From Streptomyces sp. NRRL S-455 (GTDB taxonomy: Bacteria; Actinomycetota; Actinomycetes; Streptomycetales; Streptomycetaceae), in contig NZ_JOCT01000005.1 of assembly GCF_000717875.1 (NCBI RefSeq), forward strand, positions 182,863 to 246,862: DNA of 64,000 nt. Direction: 5' to 3'. This document shows positions 25,600 through 35,167 of the stretch, in pieces. Position 1 is the first letter of the stretch; every line of letters starts with the position of its first letter. Below the pieces are notes generated by a model. It saw nothing but the letters and a program-made list of their open reading frames with translations. It was not told where the DNA came from and ran no database searches. A program made the position numbers and the translations under genes.

Positions 25600-26487
25600 C
25601 TACAACACATGTCGAAGGGACCGGTCTCGGACCATGAGGGCGGCGCGCTTGGCGGGCAGGTCGACCTCGGCGGAGAACCGGAAGCCGGCGGTCAGGAATG
25701 CGGCGATGGAGGGGGTGTTGCGAATGTCGGGTTCCGCGATGACACGGGCGCAGGAGGGGCGCCGTGCGAGAACGAGATCGGCCACGGCTCTGAGCAGCAG
25801 GCCGCCGAGACCACGCCCTCGGTCGGCGACCGCGCCGACGAGCAGGTGCAGTCCCGTGTCGTGAGGCCGGGCCGGGTAGTGGCGGGCCAGCGGATCCAGG
25901 TCCGCCCGGTAGACCTCCCAGTAGCTCATCGGCGTTCCGTCCAGCACGCCGATACACGGAAGGCTGCGTCCGTCGCCGGTGAGCTGGGCCCGCATATGGT
26001 CCTCGGTCACGCTCGGCGGTCCGGACAGCTCCCAGAACTCCTCGGCGGCGGGGTCGTTCATCCAACGGCTGACGAGCGGCAGGTCGCGTTCGATCCGCGC
26101 GGGGACGAGGTGGAAGACGCCCGCGGAGGTGTCGATGGGGCCCCAGTCGGCGACGCGGTCGAGGAGGACGTCCTCGGCCCGGACGGTGAGGGCGGAGAGG
26201 CTGGAGGTGTCACGGGTCGCGGTGCGGGAGACGGACGGCTGGGTCGTCTCGTGGCCCGTCCTCCGTGCTCCGTCGCTGCCGGTTTCCTCCTCCGCGACGA
26301 AGGCGATGAGTTCGTCCGGGAGCCGCAGGTCCATGGTGTCCTCGCCGTGCCCGTCCGCACCGGAGTCGGCAGGAGCACCGGCACCGGGGTCGGCACCAGA
26401 GCCGGGGTTGGAGTCGGCGTCCGGGCCGGCATCGCACGTGACGGGGACGGCGGAACCGGTGCCGGCGATCGGATCGGCGGGAAGCAC
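25600..26487 (-). CDS. GNAT acyltransferase of siderophore biosynthesis (RhbD/IucB/AlcB-like)
   Basis: About 295 residues. The C-terminal 185 residues match IucB/AlcB-type N-acyltransferases: FHLVPARIERDLPLVSRWMNDPAAEEFWEL, the SYWEVYRADLDPLARHYPARPHDTGLHLLVG core, and RGRGLGGLLLRAVADLVLARRP around the acyl-CoA loop. The N-terminal 110 residues are low complexity. GTG directly after TTG is best placed relative to AGGAG; an ATG at residue 52 (MDLRLPDELI) is an alternative. It would acylate an amine (diaminobutyrate or diaminopropane type) before ligation by the synthetase encoded 85 bp upstream. Last gene of the locus. Confidence 0.78.
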   Translation of the reverse strand: MLPADPIAGTGSAVPVTCDAGPDADSNPGSGADPGAGAPADSGADGHGEDTMDLRLPDELIAFVAEEETGSDGARRTGHETTQPSVSRTATRDTSSLSALTVRAEDVLLDRVADWGPIDTSAGVFHLVPARIERDLPLVSRWMNDPAAEEFWELSGPPSVTEDHMRAQLTGDGRSLPCIGVLDGTPMSYWEVYRADLDPLARHYPARPHDTGLHLLVGAVADRGRGLGGLLLRAVADLVLARRPSCARVIAEPDIRNTPSIAAFLTAGFRFSAEVDLPAKRAALMVRDRSLRHVL

Positions 26488-26572
26488 CAAACGCTCCTCT
26501 CAGAAAGGGGGGTGAGGCGGATCCTCAGGGAGTGCAGGAGGGCGGCTGTGGTCGGGAGGACAGCCCGAGGGA

Positions 26573-28630
26573 TCAGGAGTGCAGGGGGTTGGCGATGGTG
26601 ACGTAGACGGACTGGGTGTCGACCGGGCCGACGAGTTCGTCGAGGCCGTGCAACCGGGTCAGCAGGTTGGCCTTGCAGCGCAACACGGGTGAGTCGAGCA
26701 GAAGGGCGGGCAGCGGAGTGCGCAGCCTGGCCGGGCCGGAGGCGACGCCGCCGAGGAAGCGGCGGAAGGCGGCGAGCAGCAGCCTCTCGTCGGCCAGTCG
26801 CTGGGAGCCGAACGCGCCGATGAGGCCGAGCACGTTGTTGACCGCCAGGTAGTAGGCGAAGCGCTCATCGGCGACCTCGTCGCGGACGAAGGTGTCGCTC
26901 TGCTCCCCGATGCCGGGCAGCCTGGCGTCGAGGTCGGCACGCCGGGACTCGCGGAAGTAGTAGCCCTGGTTGTCGCGGTAGCGCCCGCCCGTGGGCCAGC
27001 CGTCGGTATCCAGCAGGAGGAGGGTGTTCTGCTGGTGCGCCTCCAGGGCGATGCCAACCTCAGCGTCCAGCCACAGAACGGGACGCACGACATGCTCCAG
27101 GTAGCGCAGGAACCACTCGGTGGCGACGGCTTCGCGGGGCCGCCCGGTCCGGCGGGCGAGACGGGTGACCACCTCGCCGAGCCTGGACCGCGGAGCCGGG
27201 TCGTGGGGCTCGGGATGGCAGGGAGCGCCTTCGGGCCGGGCCTGGGAGCACGGGCGTGGCGAGACGAGCCCGGCGACGCAGAGGACATCGTCCGAGGGGC
27301 TGAACGGGTTGTGGCGGATCACCACGTTCAGCCCGGCCAACGGGGCGCCGTCGAGGCCGTCGACAGCGAGCCACGCCGGGTCGCGAACGATGTCGAAGCC
27401 CGGATGCGCGGCCCGCCACTGCTGAGCGAGTCCGCTGCGCAGCAGGCGATGGACCTCGACGCCGCGGTGCAGTTCTTTGCGGAGGTTCTCACGACGGGAG
27501 TTGGTGATGCGCAGGCCCAGCGACAGCTTGAGCATCGCGGGGGCGCCGGTCCGGTAGACGGTTCGTACGGAGGAGGTGGGGTGCCACGGAGTGCCGTGGG
27601 TGCCGAGGTCACGGAGCAGTCCGCTGTTCAGCAGGGCAGCGGTCTTCGGACGGTGCCGGATTTCGCGCGCCTGCCAGGGGTGGAGGGGGAGGAGCGTGTA
27701 CCCGTCCGGCAGCGGCAGTCCGGGGCCGGCCAGGCGTGCGGTGAGCCGGGCCGCTGCGACAGGGCGGCCGCGTTCGGTCCAGGCGGAGTCGGTGGCGAGT
27801 GCGGAGGGGGCGACGGCCATCCAGTGCAGAGGGAAGGACCCGCGCAACTCGGGCGAGTACAGGCGCGCTTCGGACTCGGAGAGGCCCTCGCGGCTTTTCG
27901 GCGTGGGGTGCAGGGGATGGCCGAGGACGAGTGCCTGTTCCGCGGAGAGGAAGAGGTCGGGGCCGTCGACCGGGTGTTCCCGGCGGTCGCGGACGAAGAC
28001 GGCGGCGCGGCGAAGGGAGTCGGCGACACCCGCCGGCAGCACGACGCCGTCGTCGAAACCGTTGGCCTCGACAACCGGCGGGCCGGAAGGGCTCGTGACA
28101 CCGCCGTCGGCGGCTTGGCTGACGCTGATGTCGGCGGCGTGGCCGGTGCCCGTACCGGATGCACCCCTGGTGTCGAAGGCACCTTTTGACGCCTCCCTGG
28201 AGAGCAGGGCGGCGACGGTGACGGCGTCTGCCGGAGGCGCGTGCTCGGGGGCGTCGGCCAGGCGCGGCATGCCGAAGCGGTGCCAGCCCGTGGGGGACCA
28301 GTAGCGGACCGGTACGAGCAGGCCCGTGCCGCTGGAGGGAAGGGAAATGCGGAGGAGGTTGTCGCGCGGTGCGGGCTGGTTGGTCTCGCGCACCCAGCAG
28401 CGCAGCAGGGTCTCCACGGCCGCTGCCTGGGCGGCGGTGTTCGGGTCGGGATGGCCCAACAGGTCCGCGACGGGGCCGTCGCCCCGCACCCGACCGCCCG
28501 GCAGGTCGACGGGCTGCGCCCCGGGCCTCTGCCGGGGAACCGCCGTGTGCGCCGATGTCGAAGCGGCTGGGCAGTCGGTGCAGGGTCCAGGCGTCGTGGC
28601 GTGGTCGTCGGGCTCAGGGTTGGCGTTCAA
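26573..28630 (-). CDS. NRPS-independent siderophore (NIS) synthetase, IucA/IucC family
   Basis: About 685 residues. NIS synthetases adenylate a citrate or other polycarboxylate and condense it with an amine. Conserved segments: LVLGHPLHPTPKSREGLSESEA, LPLHPWQ, KLSLGLRITNSRRENLRKEL, EAHQQNTLLLLD and RYRDNQGYYFRESR; the C-terminal FhuF-like helical part is complete. The long linker near residues 140-200 is low complexity. TTG was chosen because CACGAGG lies just upstream; the longer GTG frame (28705) has no ribosome binding site. It is flanked by the aminotransferase and acyltransferase genes on the same strand. Confidence 0.88.
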   Translation of the reverse strand: MNANPEPDDHATTPGPCTDCPAASTSAHTAVPRQRPGAQPVDLPGGRVRGDGPVADLLGHPDPNTAAQAAAVETLLRCWVRETNQPAPRDNLLRISLPSSGTGLLVPVRYWSPTGWHRFGMPRLADAPEHAPPADAVTVAALLSREASKGAFDTRGASGTGTGHAADISVSQAADGGVTSPSGPPVVEANGFDDGVVLPAGVADSLRRAAVFVRDRREHPVDGPDLFLSAEQALVLGHPLHPTPKSREGLSESEARLYSPELRGSFPLHWMAVAPSALATDSAWTERGRPVAAARLTARLAGPGLPLPDGYTLLPLHPWQAREIRHRPKTAALLNSGLLRDLGTHGTPWHPTSSVRTVYRTGAPAMLKLSLGLRITNSRRENLRKELHRGVEVHRLLRSGLAQQWRAAHPGFDIVRDPAWLAVDGLDGAPLAGLNVVIRHNPFSPSDDVLCVAGLVSPRPCSQARPEGAPCHPEPHDPAPRSRLGEVVTRLARRTGRPREAVATEWFLRYLEHVVRPVLWLDAEVGIALEAHQQNTLLLLDTDGWPTGGRYRDNQGYYFRESRRADLDARLPGIGEQSDTFVRDEVADERFAYYLAVNNVLGLIGAFGSQRLADERLLLAAFRRFLGGVASGPARLRTPLPALLLDSPVLRCKANLLTRLHGLDELVGPVDTQSVYVTIANPLHS

Positions 28631-28771
28631 GACGGGTACCTCGTGGGGTGGTTCCGGGTGGTGCGGGCGGGTCCGGTGAACCGAGGAGTCCTGACCGGCT
28701 CGCACGGCAGGAGAGAGCCAGGGTCACGACGTGGCCGCACAGCGCGTCGTGGACTCTCATCGCGGTGAGGC

Positions 28772-30283
28772 TCATGACGCGCCCGGTGCGAGGGGTGAAG
28801 ACCCCTGGCAGCGAGCCACTGCCCCGACAGCGTCGGCCAGGCGCTCCAGTACCGCGGCTGCCTGTTCATCGGTGATCGTCAGGGGCGGCAGCAGCTGTAC
28901 GACACTCGTGTGGTGGCCGCCGAGTCCGACGATGAGGCCTCTTCGCAGGCACTCCTGCTGGACCGCGGCCGCCAGTTCGGAGGCGGTGCGAAAGGGTTGG
29001 CGCGGGCTGTCCGGCATTGCCGGCGCCCCCGCGCCGCCACCGAGAGCCCTGGGGTCGTCAGAGCCCGACCCGTCCGGATTCATCAATTCCATCCCGATCA
29101 TCAGTCCCCTCCCCCGCACGTCCCCGACGCACGCGAACTCCTCCACCAGCCCCTGAAGCCGACTCAGCATCCACGCCCCGAGATCCGCAGCGCGCTCGGC
29201 GAGGTTGTTCTCCCGGACGTGGGCGAGGGTCGCCGTTCCAGCGGCCATGGCCAGTTGGTTGCCGGGGAAGGTGTCGGCGTGGCCGCCGGGCACCCAGACG
29301 TCGAGGTCGGCGCGGTAGACCACCACCGCCAGCGGCAGGCTGCCGCCGATGGCCTTGGAAAGGACCATCACATCGGGGGTCACTCGGCTGTGCTCCACCG
29401 CCCAGAAGGCGCCGGTCCGGCCGACACCGGTCTGCGTCTCGTCGACGATCAGCGGGACGGACCGGTCGGCGGTGAGCTGCCGTATGCGCCGCAGCCACGC
29501 GTCGGGGGTGGGGATCACCCCGCCCCCGCCCAGGTCGGGCTCGACGATCACTCCCGCGGGCAGTGGCACGCCCCGCCCGGTGTCGTCGAGGAGGGACTCG
29601 GTCCAGCGGGCGGCGAGGTCGGCGCCTCGCTCGTCCCCGACGCCGAACGGGCGGCGGTGGTCCTGCGGGTAGGGCAGGGGGGTGGCCCGGGCCGCTCCGG
29701 CGTCGAGGGACTCCCAGGGTGCCTCGAGCGACTCGGTGGCCCGCCCGTGACCGGCGCCGGTGAACGCGAGGACGCCGGTCCGCCCGGTAGCCGCGCGTGC
29801 GAGTTCGCAGGCGGTCCCCAGGGCATCGGTGTCGGCCGGTCCGCAGAACCGTACGCGGGCGCGGTCGGCGAGTCCGGGAGGCAGGGTGCGGAACAACTCC
29901 GTGACGAACGCGTCCTTGACGGGGGTGGCCAGGTCGAGGACGTTCAGGGGCGCCCCGGAATCGAGGACCTTGCGGATGGCTTCGAGGACGACAGGGTGGT
30001 TGTGCCCGAGGGCGAGAGTGCCGGCGCCCGAGAGGCAGTCGAGATAGCGGCGGCCGTCCGCGCCCTCGATGGTCAGCCCGCGGGCCCGCACCGGCACGAT
30101 CGGCAGAGCGCGGGCGTACGTGCGGGCCGCGGACTCGCGTGCGGACTGATGACGGAGGATCCCCTCGTGCGCTGTGCGGGCGCCGGGTGCCGTGTCGTCG
30201 TCGGCATCACCGGCGAGGGCCTTCACCGGCGTACACCCAGCGGTCTCCTCGCACGTGCGTCCCCCCGGGGTCGATTCCGCCAC
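28772..30283 (-). CDS. PLP-dependent aminotransferase, diaminobutyrate/2-oxoglutarate type
   Basis: 503 residues, class III aminotransferase fold. The PLP Lys is Lys310 (VMVLSKAIGG). Also seen are LDCLSGAGTLALGHNHP, RFCGPADTDALG, FTGAGHGRATESLEA and DETQTGVGRTG. The fold and the genomic context resemble RhbA/DABA aminotransferase, which makes L-2,4-diaminobutyrate from aspartate semialdehyde for siderophores. GTG with AGGGAA upstream is the start; about 40 residues precede the family's normal N-terminus. Presumed first gene of the three-gene siderophore operon. No iron box (TTAGGTTAGG-like) was found upstream. Confidence 0.85.
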   Translation of the reverse strand: MAESTPGGRTCEETAGCTPVKALAGDADDDTAPGARTAHEGILRHQSARESAARTYARALPIVPVRARGLTIEGADGRRYLDCLSGAGTLALGHNHPVVLEAIRKVLDSGAPLNVLDLATPVKDAFVTELFRTLPPGLADRARVRFCGPADTDALGTACELARAATGRTGVLAFTGAGHGRATESLEAPWESLDAGAARATPLPYPQDHRRPFGVGDERGADLAARWTESLLDDTGRGVPLPAGVIVEPDLGGGGVIPTPDAWLRRIRQLTADRSVPLIVDETQTGVGRTGAFWAVEHSRVTPDVMVLSKAIGGSLPLAVVVYRADLDVWVPGGHADTFPGNQLAMAAGTATLAHVRENNLAERAADLGAWMLSRLQGLVEEFACVGDVRGRGLMIGMELMNPDGSGSDDPRALGGGAGAPAMPDSPRQPFRTASELAAAVQQECLRRGLIVGLGGHHTSVVQLLPPLTITDEQAAAVLERLADAVGAVARCQGSSPLAPGAS

Positions 30284-30569
30284 GGCTTCCCTGACCTCTC
30301 ACTGGGCACGGGCACAGAGGACCGCACACGGACAGCAGGCCCCTCACCGCTACCAACCCCGGGCCGCTCACCGGGTTACGGGTTGCCTCAAGATCCTTGC
30401 CGTGACGGAACTGTTGCGGTTCCGTCGGGCCTCCCCCACAGCCACCGCATAGTGTGTGGTGCCGTTCCCGGACGCCGTGCGGTCGGCCTGACGTGCTCTT
30501 GAGCCAGCGGAAGGCTGGACCGAAGCACCGGTTCGTCCACGTTCGTTCCACATCACGGGGAGTCAGATC

Positions 30570-31793
30570 ATGCGATCCATACGGCCGTCGTCCACCGCCA
30601 GCCGAGGGGGGAAGGCGCGCCGCAGGAGCTTCCCCGTGCCGGCCGCCGTGGCACTCGCCTCGGCGCTCGCGCTGACCGCCACCGCCTGCGAGTCGGGCGA
30701 CGTCGCGGCGGGTGGTGAGGCCTCCGCGTCCGCGAGCGCCTCGGACGACGGCAAGCTGAGGATCCCCGACGACATCCGCGACCGGCTTCGCGAGCACGGT
30801 ATCGACGTCGACAAGTGGAAGAACGGCGCCTGGAAGAACTGGGACCGGGACGACTGGCTGCGCGAGGCCAACGAGTACATCAACCCGATCATCGAGGGGC
30901 TCTGGAACCCGGACCGTATGCGGGACGCCGAGGAGCCCGACCAGAGCGTCGACGACAGCGACCTCTCCGGCGACCAGGGCGTGACCGACCCCACGCCCGA
31001 GCCGGTCGAGGCGCAGGCCGTGCCGCCGTCGTACCACGCGAACGCCCCCACCGCCGGCAAGGTCTTCTTCGACTCCCCCGAGGGCTCGGCCGTCTGCTCG
31101 GCGACGGTGGTGAAGGACCCGGCTCACCCGGGCAAGTCCAACCTGGTCTGGACGGCGGGCCACTGCGTGCACGCGGGCAAGAAGGGCGGCTGGTACCGCA
31201 ACATCGCGTTCGTACCCTCGTACAACGACGACGGCAGGCCGGTCGCCGAACTGGAGAACGCCACCCGGGAGGACGTCGCTCCCTACGGTATCTGGTGGGG
31301 TGACTGGGCGCAGACCTCGGACCAGTGGATCGAGCAGGGGGGCTCGACGGGCGGGGACGGCGCGCCGTACGACTTCGCGGTCATCCATGTGACACCGGAG
31401 AAGGGCAGCGGCGGCAAGTCGCTGGAGGAGACGGTGGGTTCGGCACTGCCGGTCGAGTTCGGCGCCCCTGCCGTACCGAAGGTGAAGAGTGTGACCGCGA
31501 TCGGCTATCCGGCCGCCACACCGTATGACGGACAGAAGCTGTACCGGTGCCAGGACCGGCCGGGCCGGCTGTCGTTGACCGCGTCGGATCCGACGATGTA
31601 CCGCATCGGCTGCTCGATGACCGGCGGTTCCTCCGGTGGCGGCTGGGTCGCGGCCGGTTCGGACGGCCGGCCGGCACTGGTGTCCAACACGTCGATCGGC
31701 CCGGTGAGGTCGGGCTGGCTGGCCGGACCGCGGCTGGGCGACGTGGCCGAGGGCGTCTACGACTCGGTCAGCAAGAAGTTCGCGGGCCGGTGA
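30570..31793 (+). CDS. Lipoprotein trypsin-like (V8/Glu-endopeptidase-like) serine protease
   Basis: 407 residues. An Arg-rich signal sequence ends in the lipobox LTATAC (Cys40), so the protein should be anchored outside the membrane. A 100-residue acidic/Trp-rich region (DKWKNGAWKNWDRDDW) precedes the protease domain. The catalytic triad is visible: His198 (TAGHCV), Asp268 (YDFAVI) and Ser355 (GGSSGGGW). Extra Cys at 176, 199, 327 and 348 may form disulphides. The ATG has GGGGAG upstream. It stands alone and converges on hflX across a strong terminator. Natural substrates are unknown. Confidence 0.85.
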   Translation: MRSIRPSSTASRGGKARRRSFPVPAAVALASALALTATACESGDVAAGGEASASASASDDGKLRIPDDIRDRLREHGIDVDKWKNGAWKNWDRDDWLREANEYINPIIEGLWNPDRMRDAEEPDQSVDDSDLSGDQGVTDPTPEPVEAQAVPPSYHANAPTAGKVFFDSPEGSAVCSATVVKDPAHPGKSNLVWTAGHCVHAGKKGGWYRNIAFVPSYNDDGRPVAELENATREDVAPYGIWWGDWAQTSDQWIEQGGSTGGDGAPYDFAVIHVTPEKGSGGKSLEETVGSALPVEFGAPAVPKVKSVTAIGYPAATPYDGQKLYRCQDRPGRLSLTASDPTMYRIGCSMTGGSSGGGWVAAGSDGRPALVSNTSIGPVRSGWLAGPRLGDVAEGVYDSVSKKFAGR

Positions 31794-31857
31794 GACCGCG
31801 ACGCTCCACCGGAACATGAGCAGGGCCTACGGCGGCCGCTGACCCTCAGACACGGAG

Positions 31858-31891
31858 GAGGCCCGCCCCGATCAACTCGGGGGCGGGCCTC
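31858..31891. terminator. Bidirectional terminator between the protease gene and hflX
   Basis: GAGGCCCGCCCC and GGGGCGGGCCTC form a perfect 12-bp stem with a short loop, followed on the plus strand by TTCACT, in a 110-bp convergent gap. Confidence 0.9.
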
Positions 31892-31903
31892 TTCACTGCC
31901 AGG

Positions 31904-33397
31904 TCAGGCAAGCGGCGCCGGGACGTACGGCGCGAGCTCGGCCGCCAGTTCCTCGTGCACCCGCAGCTTGAGCAGGGTGCCCTCCGGGGTGTGCTCCTCG
32001 GAGATCACCTCGCCCTCGTCGTGCGCACGGGCGACCAGCTTGCCGTGCGTGTACGGCACGAGCGCCTCGACCTCGACCGACGGGCGCGGCAGCTCGTCGT
32101 CGATGAGTGCGAGCAGTTCCTCGATGCCCTGGCCCGTGCGGGCCGAGACGGCGATGGAGCGCTTCTCGACGCGCAGCAGGCGCTGCAGCGTCAGCGGGTC
32201 GGCCGCGTCCGCCTTGTTGATCACGACGATCTCGGGTACGTCGGTGGCGCCGACGTCCCTGACCACCTCGCGCACCGCGGCCAGCTGCTCCTCCGGGTTC
32301 GGGTGCGATCCGTCGACCACGTGCAGGATCAGGTCGGACTCGCCGACCTCCTCCATCGTGGAGCGGAACGCCTCGACCAGGTGGTGGGGCAGATGACGGA
32401 CGAAGCCGACCGTGTCGGCCAGCGTGTACAGCCGTCCGCTCGGGGTCTCGGCCCGGCGCACGGTCGGGTCGAGGGTCGCGAACAGGGCGTTCTCGACCAG
32501 TACGCCCGCGCCGGTGAGGCGGTTGAGCAGCGAGGACTTGCCGGCGTTGGTGTAGCCCGCGATGGCGACCGAGGGCACCTTGTGGCGCTTACGCTCCTGG
32601 CGCTTGATCTCGCGGCCGGTCTTCATCTCCGCGATCTCCCGGCGCATCTTCGCCATCTTCTCGCGGATCCGCCGCCGGTCCGTCTCGATCTTGGTCTCAC
32701 CGGGACCACGCGTGGCGAGGCCGCCGCCCTTACCGCCGCCCATCTGCCGGGACAGCGACTGACCCCAGCCTCGCAGCCTCGGCAGCATGTACTGCATCTG
32801 CGCGAGCGCGACCTGCGCCTTGCCCTCTCGGGACTTGGCGTGCTGGGCGAAGATGTCCAGGATCAGGGCCGTGCGGTCGATGACCTTGACCTTGACGACG
32901 TCCTCGAGATGGATCAGCTGGCCCGGGCTGAGCTCACCGTCGCAGATGACGGTGTCCGCGCCCGTCTCGAGGACGACGTCCCGCAGCTCCTCGGCCTTGC
33001 CGGAGCCGATGTACGTGGCCGCGTCGGGCTTGTCGCGGCGCTGGATCACACCGTCGAGCACCAGCGCACCCGCCGTCTCCGCGAGGGCGGCGAGCTCCGC
33101 GAGGGAGTTCTCCGCGTCCTGCACGGTTCCCGAGGTCCAGACGCCGACGAGGACGACCCGCTCCAGACGGAGCTGGCGGTACTCGACCTCGGTGACGTCC
33201 TCGAGCTCGGTGGAGAGGCCCACCACACGGCGCAGGGCCGCGCGGTCGGAGCGGTCGAACTGGTCGCCGTCCCGCTCTCCGTCGATCTCGTGGCTCCAGG
33301 CGACGTCCTCTTCCATCAGGGCATCGGCCCGAAGACCCTCGGGGTGGCTGTGCGCGAAGCGCTTGGTGTCCTGGGAAGGGGAAGAAGAGGAGGTCAT
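31904..33397 (-). CDS. hflX: Ribosome-associated GTPase HflX
   Basis: 497 residues. HflX splits stalled ribosomes. The N-terminal HflX domain includes GVIQRRDKPDAATYIGSGKAEEL and the Gly-rich linker RQMGGGKGGGLATRGPGETKIETDRR. The G domain shows G1 (GYTNAGKSSLLN), G2/G3 (DTVGFVRHLP) and G4 (VINKAD). The ATG (MTSSSSPSQD) follows AAGGA; an upstream in-frame region is not conserved. It stands in the same direction as the M1 peptidase gene. Confidence 0.95.
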   Translation of the reverse strand: MTSSSSPSQDTKRFAHSHPEGLRADALMEEDVAWSHEIDGERDGDQFDRSDRAALRRVVGLSTELEDVTEVEYRQLRLERVVLVGVWTSGTVQDAENSLAELAALAETAGALVLDGVIQRRDKPDAATYIGSGKAEELRDVVLETGADTVICDGELSPGQLIHLEDVVKVKVIDRTALILDIFAQHAKSREGKAQVALAQMQYMLPRLRGWGQSLSRQMGGGKGGGLATRGPGETKIETDRRRIREKMAKMRREIAEMKTGREIKRQERKRHKVPSVAIAGYTNAGKSSLLNRLTGAGVLVENALFATLDPTVRRAETPSGRLYTLADTVGFVRHLPHHLVEAFRSTMEEVGESDLILHVVDGSHPNPEEQLAAVREVVRDVGATDVPEIVVINKADAADPLTLQRLLRVEKRSIAVSARTGQGIEELLALIDDELPRPSVEVEALVPYTHGKLVARAHDEGEVISEEHTPEGTLLKLRVHEELAAELAPYVPAPLA

Positions 33398-33567
33398 TGG
33401 ATCCTTACGTAGCTGGGAAACCGTTTGCGGCGGCGGAGCGCTGCCCCGGACAAGCCGGAACTGGTCCGTCAGTGTCCTCAACGCACGAGCACTCCGGGAG
33501 ATTCCCGGCGCTCCGTGCCGCGCCGACCTGTCGATGGTCGCACGGCACGGGGCGTCTCGTCACCGGG

Positions 33568-35058
33568 TTATCGGGCGGCTGCTCCGGAGTGCGCGGTCGT
33601 CTTCCAGTCCGGGTGTCCCGGCATCGGCGGTGTCTTCTCGCCGTACAGCCAGTCCTGGAAGAAGGCGGCCAGGTCGCGCCCGGAGATCTCGCCGGCGAGC
33701 CGGACGAAGTCGGCCGTCGAGGCGGTGTCGTCCCGGTGGCGGCTGACCCAGGCGCGCTGCAGGCGTTCGAAGGCCGTGCCGCCGATCTCCTGGCGGAGGG
33801 CGTACAGGACGAGCGCGGCGCCGTCGTACACGTTGTGCCGGAAGATGCCGATCTTCTTCCCGGGCTCCGGTGCCTTCGGGGCGGCGGGCGGGCCGCCGGC
33901 CTCGCGCCAGCCGTCGGAGACGCCGTACGCGGACTTCATCCGGTCCCGCAGCGGCTTGCCGCCCCGCTCCTCGGCGTAGAGGGCCTCGTACCAGGTGGCG
34001 TGTCCCTCGTTGAGCCACAGGTCGGACCAGGTGCGGGGGCTGACGCTGTCGCCGAACCACTGGTGAGCCAGCTCGTGGACCATGATCGACTCGACGTACC
34101 ACTTCGGGTGGGCGGGCTCGGTGAAGAGCTCCCGCTCGAAGAGGGAGAGCGTCTGGGTCTCGAGTTCGAATCCGGTGCTGACGTCGGCCACGAGCAGGCC
34201 GTAGGTCTCGAAGGGGTAGCGGCCGACCTTGCTCTGCATCCAGGTGATCTGGCCGGGGGTCTTCTTCAGCCAGGGTTCGAGCGCCTTGCGGTGCCGGGTC
34301 GGCACGACGTCCCGTACCGGCAGCCCTTGCGGGCCGGCGCGGTGCAGCACCGTGGAGCGGCCGATGGAGATCTGCGCGAGTTCGGTGGCCATAGGGTGCA
34401 AGGTGCGGTAGGTCCAGGTGGTCGAACCGCCGGACCGGTGCGTACCGGCGGGCAGGCCGTTGGCGACGACCGTGTGGCCCTCGGGTGCGGTGACCCGGAT
34501 GGTGAACATCGCCTTGTCCGAGGGGTGGTCGTTGCCGGGGAAGACCAGGTGCGCGGCGTCGGCCTGGTTGGCCATCGCGAGGCCGTCCGCGGTGCGCACC
34601 CAGCCGCCCTCGCGGCCCTTGGGCGGCACGGGGTCGCTGGTGTGCCGCACGGTGATCCGCATGCGGTTGCCGTCCGGCACCGGCTTCCCGGGCGTGATCA
34701 CCAGGTCCTCACCGGCGGCGGCGAACTTCGCGGGCTCGCCGTCGACCTCGACCGAGCGGACCGTGCCGTGGGCGAAGTCGAGGTTGACGCGTTCCAGGTC
34801 GGCGGTCGTCCAGGCGTCGATGGTGGTGACGGCCCGCAGCGGCTCAGTGTTGGTACCGGGGTAGGTGAAGGAGAGATCGTACGCCGCCACGTCGTAGCCG
34901 GGGTTGCCCAGGTACGGGAAGAGGCGGTCGCCGACGCCGAGCGGAACGACGGGGGCACTCGCGGCGACGAGGCTGACGGAGACGGCCGAGGCGAGGAGCA
35001 CCGCCGCCGTTCTCCGACGGCGTGTGCGCGGAGCGTGACTGTGGGGGGTGAGGAACAT
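33568..35058 (-). CDS. Secreted M1-family metallopeptidase with altered exopeptidase motif
   Basis: 496 residues. An Arg-rich N-terminus with a hydrophobic core (AAVLLASAVSVSLVAASA) is a probable signal peptide, perhaps Tat-type. The zinc site HELAHQ (His328, Glu329, His332) plus Glu351 (NEGHA) is complete. The GAMEN exopeptidase motif of aminopeptidases is replaced by STGFELETQT (about residues 294-303), keeping Glu. The C-terminal ERAP-like helical domain is missing, so the protein is shorter than PepN (about 850 residues). Typical of Streptomyces secreted M1 peptidases; exopeptidase specificity is uncertain. Confidence 0.87.
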   Translation of the reverse strand: MFLTPHSHAPRTRRRRTAAVLLASAVSVSLVAASAPVVPLGVGDRLFPYLGNPGYDVAAYDLSFTYPGTNTEPLRAVTTIDAWTTADLERVNLDFAHGTVRSVEVDGEPAKFAAAGEDLVITPGKPVPDGNRMRITVRHTSDPVPPKGREGGWVRTADGLAMANQADAAHLVFPGNDHPSDKAMFTIRVTAPEGHTVVANGLPAGTHRSGGSTTWTYRTLHPMATELAQISIGRSTVLHRAGPQGLPVRDVVPTRHRKALEPWLKKTPGQITWMQSKVGRYPFETYGLLVADVSTGFELETQTLSLFERELFTEPAHPKWYVESIMVHELAHQWFGDSVSPRTWSDLWLNEGHATWYEALYAEERGGKPLRDRMKSAYGVSDGWREAGGPPAAPKAPEPGKKIGIFRHNVYDGAALVLYALRQEIGGTAFERLQRAWVSRHRDDTASTADFVRLAGEISGRDLAAFFQDWLYGEKTPPMPGHPDWKTTAHSGAAAR

Positions 35059-35167
35059 GCCCCACGGCTATCAGCGGGCGCGCGCGGGACGGGGACGACA
35101 CGCGTCCGGCCCACCCGAACCGGGGACCGGCGCCCGCGCCGGTGGCCGCTCCCGGTGGCCGGACGGC

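Noticed and set aside
28631..30569. DmdR1/IdeR iron box upstream of the siderophore genes
   Set aside because: No TTAGGTTAGGCT-like inverted repeat is present in the gaps or upstream of the aminotransferase gene.
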